DNA from: a virus
IMG/VR virus record: IMGVR_UViG_3300035438_000328
Coordinates: 1-49,960 of that record
DNA: 49,960 nt
Reading direction: 5' to 3' (one strand)
Shown piece by piece: positions 1 to 7,597 of the stretch. The notes below the pieces were generated by a model. The model was not told the origin of the DNA and searched no databases. It worked only from the letters and a program-made list of their open reading frames with translations. Each line of letters opens with the position of its first letter. Positions within the stretch are counted from its first letter, which is position 1. Position numbers and translations under genes: made by a program.

Positions 1-410
1 TTTGCCCGCTCCCTATCCTTTTCCGTCTGTGATATTGGGTCAATGGCCTCCACGTTAGGAAAGGGTGCCGTGCCAAGTATTTTGTTGACTACAATCTTAA
101 CGAACTTCGGAATGATTGGCACCGGTGACCAGTCAATAGAGAGAAGCGCTCCATCCCCGTTGTTTGGGTCGAGGGAGGTGAGTATCTGCTTATAGATGTT
201 CGTGTCTTGTGTGCCGTTGGCGTAGTCCCTGTTAATTTGAAACTCCTTCCAACGGATGTTGTATAAAGACCCAGTGGTATTGACTCCGCCCCACTGAGAG
301 TATACGCCTTTCGCGTACTGCAATCCGTATTCTTTCGTGACTTTCTTGGCGTGATTAGCCAATGGGTCAGGGAAGTTTACGTTGCTACTCACATAATTGT
401 AATCCGACAT
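1..410 (-). CDS. portal protein, N-terminal part (gene runs off the window)
   Basis: The minus-strand frame opens with ATG at 408-410 and stays open to the window edge, giving about 136 residues (begins MSDYNYVSSNVNFPDPL). No stop is seen, so the C-terminus lies outside. It starts just downstream of the large terminase, the usual place for the portal, and the opening (a W-G-G segment, then a long amphipathic stretch containing WKEFQINRDYANG) resembles portal N-termini of Bacteroidetes phages. The portal forms the dodecameric ring through which DNA is packaged and ejected. A Bacteroidetes -7 element (TATATTTG on the minus strand, 432-439) lies just upstream. The assignment rests on position plus N-terminal resemblance, because the diagnostic core is missing. 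Confidence 0.7.
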   Translation of the reverse strand, partial: MSDYNYVSSNVNFPDPLANHAKKVTKEYGLQYAKGVYSQWGGVNTTGSLYNIRWKEFQINRDYANGTQDTNIYKQILTSLDPNNGDGALLSIDWSPVPIIPKFVKIVVNKILGTAPFPNVEAIDPISQTEKDRERA

Positions 411-431
411 ATTAAAATATCCGTTATTGTG

Positions 432-439
432 CAAATATA
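432..439 (-). promoter_or_regulatory. candidate -7 promoter element for the portal gene
   Basis: The minus strand reads TATATTTG, matching the Bacteroidetes TAnnTTTG consensus, about 22 bases before the portal ATG. No well-placed TTG is seen upstream, so this is a half-site only. Confidence 0.35.
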
Positions 440-448
440 CAGATATAT

Positions 449-2569
449 CTAACGTCTGATTTCTCGACTCTTGCGAAAAAACACCTTATCGTTAAAATTA
501 GCTTTTGGCTTTTCTGGAGCCACCTTCTGAGCGGCTATCAGCGCTAAGCCAGCGGATATTGTTAAGTCAAACTTAGTTCGGTCGTCAATCTTAAAGTTAA
601 TCCAGTCCTCAAGAGTTCTGTTGAAATACATTTTACCAAACAGGCCACTCTCGTCGTTAGAGCCCACGTGGTGATAGATGTATGCCTCAATAGCCTGAGC
701 GTGAGCCTGAATGACGTCTTGGCTGTTGGATGGGATTCCCTTTGTCTTTACCGTTACGTGCGCGGAGGTGGAAGATAGGTGTGCCGGCCTTGCCATTAAA
801 TATCCATCATAGCCTCTTGACTCAAAGTATCGTACAATGCCATATTTGTTGTTCTCCACCAAAAGGGGGAAACCATAAAATACCGAAGCCATCAAAACGT
901 CTTCATAAAATATTTTCGCCAGCGGTGGTCGCGACGCATACTCTGCCACAAACATATTCGACGGGTACTGCATATTGAACTTAGTCATCAGGTGGCAGGC
1001 GCCTTTTGAAGAGCGTCCGTCTGTTGTTGCGTCAAGGTCATAGGAGTCAACACCGCCGCATCCAAGGAAGTCGTTAGGGGCAACCTTCTGATTTCTCTCT
1101 ACCTGAATTTTGTTTCTAAGCTCAACAGGTGGCATCCACGTGATGCGCCATCTTCCGTTGGGGTCTGGCTTAAACATTACCTTGGTGTCCTGAGCTCCGT
1201 TCTCCCAACAAAAGTTACCAATCACCACCGGGTTGGGAAACAGCTCATCGTTGTATTGAATCTGCTCATAAATCTTGGTGATATTAAACAGCGATGCTTT
1301 TGTAGAATCTCGAAAAGCTTCATCTTCGGTGAAGGGAAACTGACGAATAATCTCGTTGAGCTCGTAGCTGTTATGCTGCTGGCCCTTGCGCTCGTTCTTC
1401 AAGAATGTCCTTGCCCCGATTGATGTGAACGTACCGTCCTCGGTAATTGTTGGTGCCGCTGGGTCTTCTATAATAGGCATCCCGTACTGGTCAAAGAATC
1501 CCTCAAGGGCTTCGTATGCTGGGATAAATATTTTATATAAACCGCTTTTAGTCCTTCCGTTTTCGTTTCTCTGATTTGGGTCGGAGTCGTGATAAAGGCC
1601 TCTGAACTCGCGACCTCCTCTGTCAAGGGGGTTTACGGTAGAGCCAATCATTGCCTTACCAATCACCTTACGTCCAACGATAAGGCAGGTGCGGTGGATA
1701 CGCCATATCTCACGAATGTCAATGCCTTTCTCGTATTTTCCCGCTTCGTCGAAAAACAATCTATGGGCCTTGCTTCCGTCATAGGCATTCATAACTGTGT
1801 TCTTCCAGTTGATGATGGTATCCAATGCCTCTCCTCGGGTTGCCGTTTTATTGTTTTTGGTAATTCTTTTTGACGGCTCACGAAACGCAAGCTCCATACG
1901 CGGGTTTGTCGTTCCGTCAATTACCGGGGCAAAGAAAAACGGGTATCTTTTAAAGATGGGTATTACCTTGGAGCCAAAGACAGCCTCTTGTGCGTCGGCT
2001 CCTGTTTTGCTCATAATGCCAAGCAACTTATCCTTTACCTGAGAGCCTTCATCCACCAGTGTGGCGGCACTCATATTGGTATACCCAGAGCGTCGGCACT
2101 TGGTATATATCTGTCCAAGGCAACGAGGGTCGGCTTCGCAAGCCGCAAAGTGAATGAACAGCCTCCTCTGGAAGTCAAGATAGCTTGGGTACCCGATGTC
2201 TATGCTGCTCCACTGGAGAAACATATAGTGGTGGCTCGTGATGTATGTCACTATTCCGTTGTTGTAAAACCAAACTCCGTCCCGGCGGCGGCGAAACTCC
2301 TCTTCGATGTACGACCCCCACCTAAGCTGAAACTCACGCGGAGACTCATACCAGTCGTCCATACTCTTAATCTGATTTAGCTCCTTTGGCATCTCCTGAC
2401 GTTGCCATCTTTGGTCTTTGGGCTTAAGGTTGTGGAATAAGATATTTTTCTTTTCCGGCTTCTTGGGAAGCTGTATCAGAAGGGACTCAATCTCAATAAT
2501 ATCCCCTTCCGTGTCGTTGGGGCAAATGTTAATTACCTCTTTGTCTTTTATTATTTTTAATCCAGACAT
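449..2569 (-). CDS. terL: terminase large subunit
   Basis: 706 residues. This is the ATPase-nuclease motor that cuts concatemeric DNA and drives it through the portal. A Walker A-like segment KCRRSGYT lies at about 157-164 (a deviant P-loop of the type seen in many terminases) and the Walker B LFFDEAG at about 271-277, with the expected acidic pair D274/E275. The C-terminal nuclease domain begins near GGVDSYDLD (about 505-513), supplying metal-binding aspartates. Length is normal for the larger Bacteroidetes phage terminases. It sits between a small helical protein (possible small subunit) and the portal, a standard packaging cluster. Confidence 0.93.
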   Translation of the reverse strand: MSGLKIIKDKEVINICPNDTEGDIIEIESLLIQLPKKPEKKNILFHNLKPKDQRWQRQEMPKELNQIKSMDDWYESPREFQLRWGSYIEEEFRRRRDGVWFYNNGIVTYITSHHYMFLQWSSIDIGYPSYLDFQRRLFIHFAACEADPRCLGQIYTKCRRSGYTNMSAATLVDEGSQVKDKLLGIMSKTGADAQEAVFGSKVIPIFKRYPFFFAPVIDGTTNPRMELAFREPSKRITKNNKTATRGEALDTIINWKNTVMNAYDGSKAHRLFFDEAGKYEKGIDIREIWRIHRTCLIVGRKVIGKAMIGSTVNPLDRGGREFRGLYHDSDPNQRNENGRTKSGLYKIFIPAYEALEGFFDQYGMPIIEDPAAPTITEDGTFTSIGARTFLKNERKGQQHNSYELNEIIRQFPFTEDEAFRDSTKASLFNITKIYEQIQYNDELFPNPVVIGNFCWENGAQDTKVMFKPDPNGRWRITWMPPVELRNKIQVERNQKVAPNDFLGCGGVDSYDLDATTDGRSSKGACHLMTKFNMQYPSNMFVAEYASRPPLAKIFYEDVLMASVFYGFPLLVENNKYGIVRYFESRGYDGYLMARPAHLSSTSAHVTVKTKGIPSNSQDVIQAHAQAIEAYIYHHVGSNDESGLFGKMYFNRTLEDWINFKIDDRTKFDLTISAGLALIAAQKVAPEKPKANFNDKVFFRKSREIRR

Positions 2570-2572
2570 TCT

Positions 2573-2869
2573 CTATCGCCTTGCGTTTCTTTCTGCAAAC
2601 CCGCCCTTGAAGTCTTTTTTCTCTTCAATCTCTCCGGTCTCGGTGAGGGTTCTAACCATCTCCTCAAGCCTTTGCCGCTCTTGTATTAGCTCACGAGCGT
2701 CTACCGCAGTTTGCTTTATTGACTGCAATTCCGCTTTTCTGGCAGAGCCATTAATATCGGGGTCAACGGGCTTCTTTATTTCTTCAATCATATTATTGAT
2801 TGCCACACCCATCGACTCAAGAAGACGCTGCGCTGCGTCTACGGTGGTAAACTTATCCTTCGTAGCCAT
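2573..2869 (-). CDS. small helical protein upstream of terL (possible terminase small subunit)
   Basis: 98 residues from the ATG at 2867-2869 (MATKDKFTTVDAAQRLLES). An upstream TTG would add four residues but is a poor start. The sequence is almost entirely helical and charged, with a probable coiled coil at about 45-80 (ELIQERQRLEEMVRTL). It overlaps the co-chaperonin gene by 17 bases and ends four bases before terL begins. Position and helical character would fit a small terminase subunit, but no DNA-binding motif is recognisable, so that is inference only. Confidence 0.65.
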   Translation of the reverse strand: MATKDKFTTVDAAQRLLESMGVAINNMIEEIKKPVDPDINGSARKAELQSIKQTAVDARELIQERQRLEEMVRTLTETGEIEEKKDFKGGFAERNARR

Positions 2870-3434
2870 AGTCAACAGCAAGTAGGTGATTTACGTTCAT
2901 CCGCCAAAGCTTCTTTCCGTCAATTTCCATTTCATAATCTGCATCTTTGGCAAAGTATACTATGTCTCCTTTTTTAATCCCCAATTCCTCTAACGCCTCC
3001 GAGTCGCAGTATATGCGGCCGTAGCGGTTAGCCTCTGGGGTTAGAGATACCAGCTCTATGATAGAGCTTTTGAGGTGGTGTGGCTGTGGTATGGGCTCCA
3101 CCAGAACCCAGTCGGTAAGCACCTGAATGCCATTTTCGTTTTTAAAGGCATAGCAATGCGTGGAGAACCCGCCATCTGGATGGTACCGCACCATAAAATT
3201 ACCCTTTTCAAGCTGGTTGGCGTCATCCATCATCACGTGGTGGTGTACATAAAGAACGTCTCCTACCTTAACGGGGGTCTTGTATTTTAGCGGAACAGAA
3301 ACTACTTCACCATAGGGAACGCGATGCTCAAACTCGTTAAACTTCGTTTCGATATATATCTCTATATCTCCTATTTTCTTGGTGTCTTGTAATTTCTTGG
3401 GTATGTTTATAATAAATTTATCTAGGCAGTTCAT
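2853..3434 (-). CDS. GroES-like co-chaperonin, apparently two-module
   Basis: 193 residues. The C-terminal part (about 137-190) reads like GroES: GRIYCDSEALEELGIKKGD, then VYFAKDADYEMEIDGKKL and a closing NHLLAVDYG. This parallels the GroES pattern of a GD(x)V strand, a lysine-rich hairpin, an 'idG..y' strand and a terminal 'D-ILA(v)'. The N-terminal half (about 38-115) has a second barrel-like series: VVSVPLKYKTPVKVGDVLYV, a His/Met-rich loop HHHVMMDD that could be the mobile loop, then WVLVEPIP. Phage co-chaperonins such as T4 gp31 work with host GroEL to fold the capsid protein. Its place in the packaging cluster fits that role. The two-module reading is inference. Confidence 0.72.
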   Translation of the reverse strand: MNCLDKFIINIPKKLQDTKKIGDIEIYIETKFNEFEHRVPYGEVVSVPLKYKTPVKVGDVLYVHHHVMMDDANQLEKGNFMVRYHPDGGFSTHCYAFKNENGIQVLTDWVLVEPIPQPHHLKSSIIELVSLTPEANRYGRIYCDSEALEELGIKKGDIVYFAKDADYEMEIDGKKLWRMNVNHLLAVDYGYEG

Positions 3435-3439
3435 ATTGT

Positions 3440-3676
3440 TTAATTAAAATCACACGAGTATTCTATAATAACACACTGGTGCATAATACGTTTCCACAGC
3501 ATCAAGCCCCGCTCGTCTTTTATATAGATGTCATATTTTTCTTTCCCGTGTTTCGATAGGTAGCGCTCGTCAAGGACGATAGAGTCAATCTTTGAACGAC
3601 CCGCATCCTGACCTACTACATAGGCAAGGCCCTTTAGCGGGTCTTGGCCCACTACTATTTTTCTTATTAATTCCAT
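3440..3676 (-). CDS. conserved small phage protein, function unknown
   Basis: 78 residues (MELIRKIVVGQDPLKGLAYVVGQDAG). It looks like a mixed alpha/beta globular protein: the opening strand and GQDPLKG turn are followed by a 'GKEKYDIYIKDERG' strand pair. No signal peptide, membrane segment or known motif is seen. It is packed between the co-chaperonin and a 95-residue gene with gaps of 5 and 4 bases, so it belongs to the same leftward operon. Confidence 0.6.
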   Translation of the reverse strand: MELIRKIVVGQDPLKGLAYVVGQDAGRSKIDSIVLDERYLSKHGKEKYDIYIKDERGLMLWKRIMHQCVIIEYSCDFN

Positions 3677-3680
3677 TGTT

Positions 3681-3968
3681 TTAATATTTTAACCAGTAGT
3701 CGATGCTAGAGGTGTCCTCGCCATCTTCTTCGTCGGTCCATCTTTCAGCGATATACCCGAGTACCGTCATCAGTTCGGATTTATCGCTAGCTTCAATTTT
3801 ATATATAGATTCAATTAAAATTTTATTGTTGTGTTCGCGCAGTAAGCCAACGGTTGCCACCATTAAGAGCTCATTCTCAAGTCCCATATCAATTGCCATT
3901 TCGGCTATCTCATCTAGCTTATGGCGAGCCTTTATAAGAAACTCCATTTTGACTCGCTGGTCTGCCAT
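3681..3968 (-). CDS. small acidic helical protein, function unknown
   Basis: 95 residues (MADQRVKMEFLIKARHKLDEIAEMAIDMG), predicted to be a helical bundle with an acidic C-terminal tail (DEEDGEDTSSIDYW). Its ATG overlaps the stop codon of the upstream fibre gene by one base (TAATG), which suggests translational coupling with that gene. No family is recognised. It could be a small chaperone or accessory protein for the fibre, judged only from coupling. Confidence 0.6.
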   Translation of the reverse strand: MADQRVKMEFLIKARHKLDEIAEMAIDMGLENELLMVATVGLLREHNNKILIESIYKIEASDKSELMTVLGYIAERWTDEEDGEDTSSIDYWLKY

Positions 3969-4879
3969 TACAGCTTGCGGATGTGAAGGATAGAGTATTG
4001 GTCTATGGTAACCGTTCCAGCGCCCGTCTCTAGCGCGGTTATCGATAAAAGGTCTCCTCCGTTTAGGTTGGCAAATGTAGACTGAGTTACAAAATGGTCG
4101 GTTCCGACGCCTAATTCCGTTTCGTTGGTGTTTATAATAACTCCATTGAGCTCAAAGAAAAACTTAATCACGGCCGACGCGGCGGTCGACGTGATAGCCA
4201 TACAAATAGTAATTTGATATATCCCTCCGTCTGAAAGAAACTGTACCGCGTCATTGGTTCCACCATATACGCTCAATAAATCGAAGTAAGTGGTGGCATC
4301 CCCCACTTTGTTGGATTCTGTAGCAAGGGTTCCTATAGGCTGAAACTCCAGATGCTGGTGCGAGGCGGTTAGCACTAGCGCTGCCGTTGTGCGAGCAACA
4401 AGCTCTGGGGCTGACTGATAGCCGCCGGGGTTTATCAGGGACTTAAGGTTGGAGTAGTCTATTCTTTTCCAAGTAGTAGTAGATACGTCATAAATCAAGA
4501 ACCTGTCGCCGTTGGCGATGGCACCAATGTCAGATATAGACGATGGGTTGTCAAGGCGTACCGTTGAGCTGGTGATGGCAAGGGGTAGGGTCGCCGTTGT
4601 AACGGCTCCTCCTGAGAATGCGGCAGCGTTAAGGGTTCGCTTTACGACTTGGTTGGATGCGTTAAGCAAAAGTGCTGATGTCTCGGTAGACCCAGTAGCG
4701 GGAACCGTTGGGAACTCCAAGATTCCGTTGACACCTACTTTGGTGGTAGCAACCTGAAGCGCCGTGGCCACCCCGTCGCCGGATTCTACGTTCTTAAGGG
4801 TGGTGGTAGCGGTGTTTGTCGCTAGCTTCAACAGCGAAGCAAATGCGTTCTTTACCTTTTGTCCACTAAGTGTTGCCAT
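3968..4879 (-). CDS. tail fibre / receptor-binding-like protein
   Basis: 303 residues, rich in Ser, Thr, Ala and Gly. The N-terminal third (about 1-110) shows the beta-rich repeats typical of Bacteroidetes phage fibres (VGVNGILEFPTVPA, then SALLLNASNQVVKRTL). The segment DRFLIYDVSTTTWKRIDYSN is a common fibre strand-turn-strand. The last 130 residues (YQITICMAI, KFFFELNGV, FANLNGGDLLSI, QYSILHIRKL) look like a small jelly-roll head of the C1q/TNF-like type, a fold used at fibre tips. It lies among non-virion genes, away from the main tail cluster. Function is inferred from composition and pattern; a head-decoration fibre is an alternative. Confidence 0.7.
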   Translation of the reverse strand: MATLSGQKVKNAFASLLKLATNTATTTLKNVESGDGVATALQVATTKVGVNGILEFPTVPATGSTETSALLLNASNQVVKRTLNAAAFSGGAVTTATLPLAITSSTVRLDNPSSISDIGAIANGDRFLIYDVSTTTWKRIDYSNLKSLINPGGYQSAPELVARTTAALVLTASHQHLEFQPIGTLATESNKVGDATTYFDLLSVYGGTNDAVQFLSDGGIYQITICMAITSTAASAVIKFFFELNGVIINTNETELGVGTDHFVTQSTFANLNGGDLLSITALETGAGTVTIDQYSILHIRKL

Positions 4880-4885
4880 ATTTCG

Positions 4886-4903
4886 TACTTTTGTACAAAT
4901 ATA
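4886..4903. promoter_or_regulatory. overlapping divergent promoter elements
   Basis: The 38-base gap between the divergent genes at 4879 and 4918 holds TACTTTTG on the plus strand (4886-4893) and TATATTTG on the minus strand (4896-4903), both matching TAnnTTTG. An inverted GTAC-TTTT-GTAC (4885-4896) lies between them. Well-spaced TTG elements are not evident, so strength is uncertain. Confidence 0.45.
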
Positions 4904-4917
4904 GAGTTTAATTTAAG

Positions 4918-5376
4918 ATGGCTAAGCACACGCAAAAAAACAAGTCGCGTATGTTTCGGGAGTTCAGTAAGCTACCAGAGCGAAGCATAACACACGATGG
5001 CCTTAAGCATCTTGGCATAACCTATCATTACTTCCGTCAAAAGTTTTCTTTAACGATAGGACAGCTACATTTAATGCTGTTGGTTTATGACCTTGAGTTC
5101 TTCACCACGGACTACGCCTGCAAGCAGATGCGTATGTACCGAGGTATGTTCTACAAAAGAAACGTGTTGCCATTGGTAAAGGCTGGATACCTATACCATC
5201 ACTTTCGCCAGACCAGCCCGTCTCACGTTAATATGGAGGACTTAATGTTTTATGGGGAGACGCGGTTTTCTTACCGCTCCCGTATGGCCCTAACGCAGAA
5301 GGCTAGGCTAATTGTCGCTAGGTTCTACAGGTCCGCCGCTTCGGGGGAACTTCCCGAGCTAGACCTTAGTGAGTAG
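4918..5376 (+). CDS. winged-helix-like (MarR-like) putative regulator
   Basis: 152 residues and the only plus-strand gene inside the leftward 1-8845 block. Basic N-terminus (MAKHTQKNKSRMFREFSKL), then helices and a segment resembling MarR-type winged helices: LTIGQLHLMLLVYDLEFFTTDYACKQM, MYRGMFYKRNVLPLVKAGYLYHHF (recognition helix followed by a wing-like pair) and a final long helix (ALTQKARLIVARFY). A role as transcription regulator of late genes is plausible from its isolated, divergently promoted position, but is inference. The 3' end overlaps the convergent small gene by 11 bases. Confidence 0.6.
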   Translation: MAKHTQKNKSRMFREFSKLPERSITHDGLKHLGITYHYFRQKFSLTIGQLHLMLLVYDLEFFTTDYACKQMRMYRGMFYKRNVLPLVKAGYLYHHFRQTSPSHVNMEDLMFYGETRFSYRSRMALTQKARLIVARFYRSAASGELPELDLSE

Positions 5377-5533
5377 ATATTATCTTAAAGGGCATCTCTA
5401 GTGCGGCACCATCGTGGGGGGTGAACTTCCCATCTTTGTGCTTCATAAGGAAGTACCTTCCGCCTTTATCCATCCAATGGTACCCCTCTGGGGCCTTTAC
5501 CATCATCTTATTGTTTTTCTTTTTGGCTTTCAT
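5366..5533 (-). CDS. 55-residue conserved small phage protein
   Basis: Short frame from ATG 5531-5533 to TAA 5366-5368. The protein is basic: MKAKKKNNKMMVKAPEGYHW, then MDKGGRYFLMKHKDGKFTPHDG and a hydrophobic end. The arrangement 'APEGYHWM..G..Y.LMKH..GKF.PH.GA' recurs in small proteins of Bacteroidetes phages, which I recognise as a pattern without a known function. Its ATG overlaps the stop of the methyltransferase gene by 4 bases (ATGA), so it is translationally coupled to it. Its end overlaps the convergent regulator gene. Confidence 0.7.
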   Translation of the reverse strand: MKAKKKNNKMMVKAPEGYHWMDKGGRYFLMKHKDGKFTPHDGAALEMPFKIISTH

Positions 5534-6111
5534 TTCTCTAGTTCAAATATCAAGTCGTCGTACCTGCCTTTGTTATCGCGAAGGTCAAAGGTCCGATATT
5601 TTTCGTAACCAAATTTAGCGGCGTGGCTTATTAGCTCACCAAACCATTCGGGGTGCTGAAGGTCTTCGATGATGAGCTTGCCCCCATCTTTAACCTTTGG
5701 CATCCAAAGCTCTATTGCCATCTGCATACTCCATAGGCTATGCGGGCCGTCGTCGATGATGTAATCGTAGCTATTGTCTTTGTGTTGCGATGCGGTGGTT
5801 GATGCGTATGCGTCGTCAATGATAATCTTTATCCTAGAGAACTCCACGCCAAAGGATGCCTGCTTGTAATTGTCGATGCATTCTTTTAGTACATCGATGC
5901 CCGTAATGTTTGCGTTCTTAAACCACTGGTGCCAAAGTATTAGGCTTCCCCCGTTCTGCACTCCTATTTCAAGGATATCGGTAACCTTGTCTGGGTCTTT
6001 AAACTCCTCGTTGTAATACCCATCCATATAGTCGTGCACTGTGGTCTTGTCGGTGGTGTACCATCCATCGGGCCCCAAGCAGTACTTGTCGTGTATTTCT
6101 TTTAGTGTCAT
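5530..6111 (-). CDS. class I SAM-dependent methyltransferase (macrocin/cephalosporin-hydroxylase-like group)
   Basis: 193 residues. Motif I is ILEIGVQNGGSLILWHQWF (about 46-64), the SAM-binding glycine-rich loop. An acidic strand end follows (ITGIDVL), and motif IV-like YDYIIDDGPHSLWSMQMAI carries the D-D-G-P-H signature of small-molecule and sugar O-methyltransferases. 'GGKLIIEDLQHPEWF' completes the core. It lacks the DPPY/NPPY and target-recognition regions of DNA methyltransferases, so DNA methylation is unlikely. A sugar or surface-glycan substrate is possible. It lies in the leftward operon between two very small genes. Confidence 0.75.
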   Translation of the reverse strand: MTLKEIHDKYCLGPDGWYTTDKTTVHDYMDGYYNEEFKDPDKVTDILEIGVQNGGSLILWHQWFKNANITGIDVLKECIDNYKQASFGVEFSRIKIIIDDAYASTTASQHKDNSYDYIIDDGPHSLWSMQMAIELWMPKVKDGGKLIIEDLQHPEWFGELISHAAKFGYEKYRTFDLRDNKGRYDDLIFELEK

Positions 6112-6122
6112 CTTAATGTACG

Positions 6123-6227
6123 CTAGGAGCCACAGGCCTCGCAGTCCTCGGGGTTGTCTATGTTACAGCTAGGCTGGTTGGCTTCTTCAAGCTCCTCTAG
6201 CCAGTCTTCAAACTCTCCCCCGGTCAT
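6123..6227 (-). CDS. 34-residue acidic protein with C-terminal cysteines
   Basis: Small frame starting at ATG 6225-6227, overlapping the stop of the lipoprotein gene by 4 bases (ATGA). It encodes MTGGEFEDWLEELEEANQP and then SCNIDNPEDCEACGS. The N-terminal half is one acidic helix; the tail has three cysteines in a 'C..x6..C..x2..C' pattern that might bind metal. The 'NPEDCEACGS' ending recurs in tiny phage proteins, but no function is known to me. The tight overlap supports it being real. Confidence 0.55.
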   Translation of the reverse strand: MTGGEFEDWLEELEEANQPSCNIDNPEDCEACGS

Positions 6228-6910
6228 TTGGTTTGAATTTTTTTACTCATCTCCATAACTGGAACTGGTGTCCCAACGGGGTATGGCTTTCCTGCTATTG
6301 CTGCGGTGATTGACTTCATACCAGTCTTTACCTCTATAGCCTTACGAAGAGGAACAGCAGCCTCATTCACAGGCCCGTAGCATTTAGCGAGAACGATTCC
6401 TGTCTCCGTGGTGTCAAAGATTGCACAGGGCATACAGAACATATTGCTCTCGCTAGTCACAGCGTAGTCTGTGTTGACGATAAACGAGCGGTTCTTTGGG
6501 TGCATCATCTCCCAATCCTGAGTCTTTGGATTGTACTGAGGAATAAAGCTAGAGGTATCAAAGTACCAGTACAGAGACCACACTGACTTACCATCCCACG
6601 CTGTGCTACCATCGTTGTTAGGGTACTGGAAGTTTTTATCGGTACTGAACCCGGAGCCCCAGCTAAAGCTATAGCCGTCCATAGCTAGGTTGGAGACCGA
6701 AGGTCCATCCAACACTGGGCAGATAGAACAGCCCTCTTCAAATACTTTTCCTTGGACTATGATTTGCTTTCCTGTTAGGTATGCGCCCGACGCTCCGCAG
6801 AAGGCATACAGTCCTTCGTGAACCTTAAGAGCCTTAGCGTCTTTTGATTCTTCGGTTGTGCAGCTCAGTAGCGCTGAAGCAGCAAGTAGTGATAATAGTG
6901 TATTTTTCAT
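6224..6910 (-). CDS. phage-encoded lipoprotein, possibly periplasmic or outer-membrane
   Basis: 228 residues. The N-terminus is a classic lipoprotein signal: MKNTLLSLLAASALLSC with a lipobox (L-L-S-C, Cys17), so it should be lipidated and exported. The mature part has four further cysteines in two pairs (CSIC near 76-79 and CMPC near 160-163) and aromatic-rich beta segments (YSFSWGSGF, WSLYWYFDTS). No enzyme family is recognised. Phage lipoproteins often act in superinfection exclusion or in altering the cell surface. That is an analogy, not something the sequence proves. Confidence 0.7.
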   Translation of the reverse strand: MKNTLLSLLAASALLSCTTEESKDAKALKVHEGLYAFCGASGAYLTGKQIIVQGKVFEEGCSICPVLDGPSVSNLAMDGYSFSWGSGFSTDKNFQYPNNDGSTAWDGKSVWSLYWYFDTSSFIPQYNPKTQDWEMMHPKNRSFIVNTDYAVTSESNMFCMPCAIFDTTETGIVLAKCYGPVNEAAVPLRKAIEVKTGMKSITAAIAGKPYPVGTPVPVMEMSKKIQTK

Positions 6911-6924
6911 CTTGGGGTTTTGGG

Positions 6925-7170
6925 TTATTTTTTAGCTCTATTTTTTGACGCGGGAATCATTTTACGCTCTGAGTGGTCGAAATCCATACCATCTCCGTTC
7001 CCATAGGTCCCCATTCGTCTGTTTACTTTGTTGAGGAACGCCCGATACTTCTTGCGCTCTTCGGAAGAGTGGTATTCTTTGTTGTATGCGTTCTTCTTCT
7101 GGCGAGCCTCTGTGTTATCGCGAAAGTATTTTGCCGACTCGGAGGGCTCTTTTTTCTTAATCTTTGCCAT
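6925..7170 (-). CDS. small basic conserved phage protein
   Basis: 81 residues, strongly basic (MAKIKKKEPSESAKYFRDNTEARQKKNAYNKEYHSS). The C-terminal motif RRMGTYGNGDGMDFDHSERK includes a 'G.GDG.D..H' signature found in small proteins of several phage groups. The D-x-D-H spacing faintly recalls HNH or endonuclease VII chemistry, and it directly follows an endonuclease VII-like gene, which it overlaps by 14 bases. Nucleic-acid binding is likely from charge; the role is unknown. Confidence 0.6.
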   Translation of the reverse strand: MAKIKKKEPSESAKYFRDNTEARQKKNAYNKEYHSSEERKKYRAFLNKVNRRMGTYGNGDGMDFDHSERKMIPASKNRAKK

Positions 7171-7597
7171 AGTATCCTTTTTCTCTTAGGTATTTAGCTG
7201 CTCTGTCTGCGTTGCTTGGGGAGTCTTTTAAGAATGCTATTGATGTGTTGCACTTGCGGCACAGCAGCCCTCTGAAATCATTTGTTTCGTGGTTGTGGTC
7301 AATAGCGCAGGAATCAATTTTAATGCTGTCAAGGCATATCTCGCATTTACCTTCTTGGGCTTTAAATGTATCTTTTATTAAGCTTGGCAGTACGTTCCTT
7401 CTTTTGCATCTTCGGTCAAATGTCCATTCGGGGTTTGACTTAACAGCTTTCTCTGGGTTTTCTGCCTTCCATATCTTGTAATGCTCGTAGGCACAGGCCT
7501 TGCATTGCTGGTAGTGTTTCTCTTTGTGGCGCCCATAGGCACGAAATTCCGAAAGGGGCTTTTCGACACTACAGGACCGGCAAGTAAAAGAGTCCAC
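7157..7597 (-). CDS. recombination endonuclease VII-like HNH nuclease
   Basis: 146 residues. N-terminal zinc-ribbon-like Cys pairs (C6/C9 and C33/C36), then a C85-x2-C88 pair, the catalytic segment AIDHNHET (about 98-105) and a second pair C113/C116 in GLLCRKCN. This is the endonuclease VII arrangement (zinc-bound beta-beta-alpha-metal nuclease, T4 gp49 family). Such enzymes resolve branched DNA before packaging or act as structure-specific HNH nucleases. The start is GTG at 7595-7597, overlapping the preceding TAG by one base (TAGTG), which decides the start and implies coupling. Confidence 0.85.
   Translation of the reverse strand: MDSFTCRSCSVEKPLSEFRAYGRHKEKHYQQCKACAYEHYKIWKAENPEKAVKSNPEWTFDRRCKRRNVLPSLIKDTFKAQEGKCEICLDSIKIDSCAIDHNHETNDFRGLLCRKCNTSIAFLKDSPSNADRAAKYLREKGYYGKD

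Noticed and set aside
5530-6111. DNA methyltransferase
   Set aside because: The motif set (DDGPH and no DPPY/NPPY) matches small-molecule or sugar methyltransferases.
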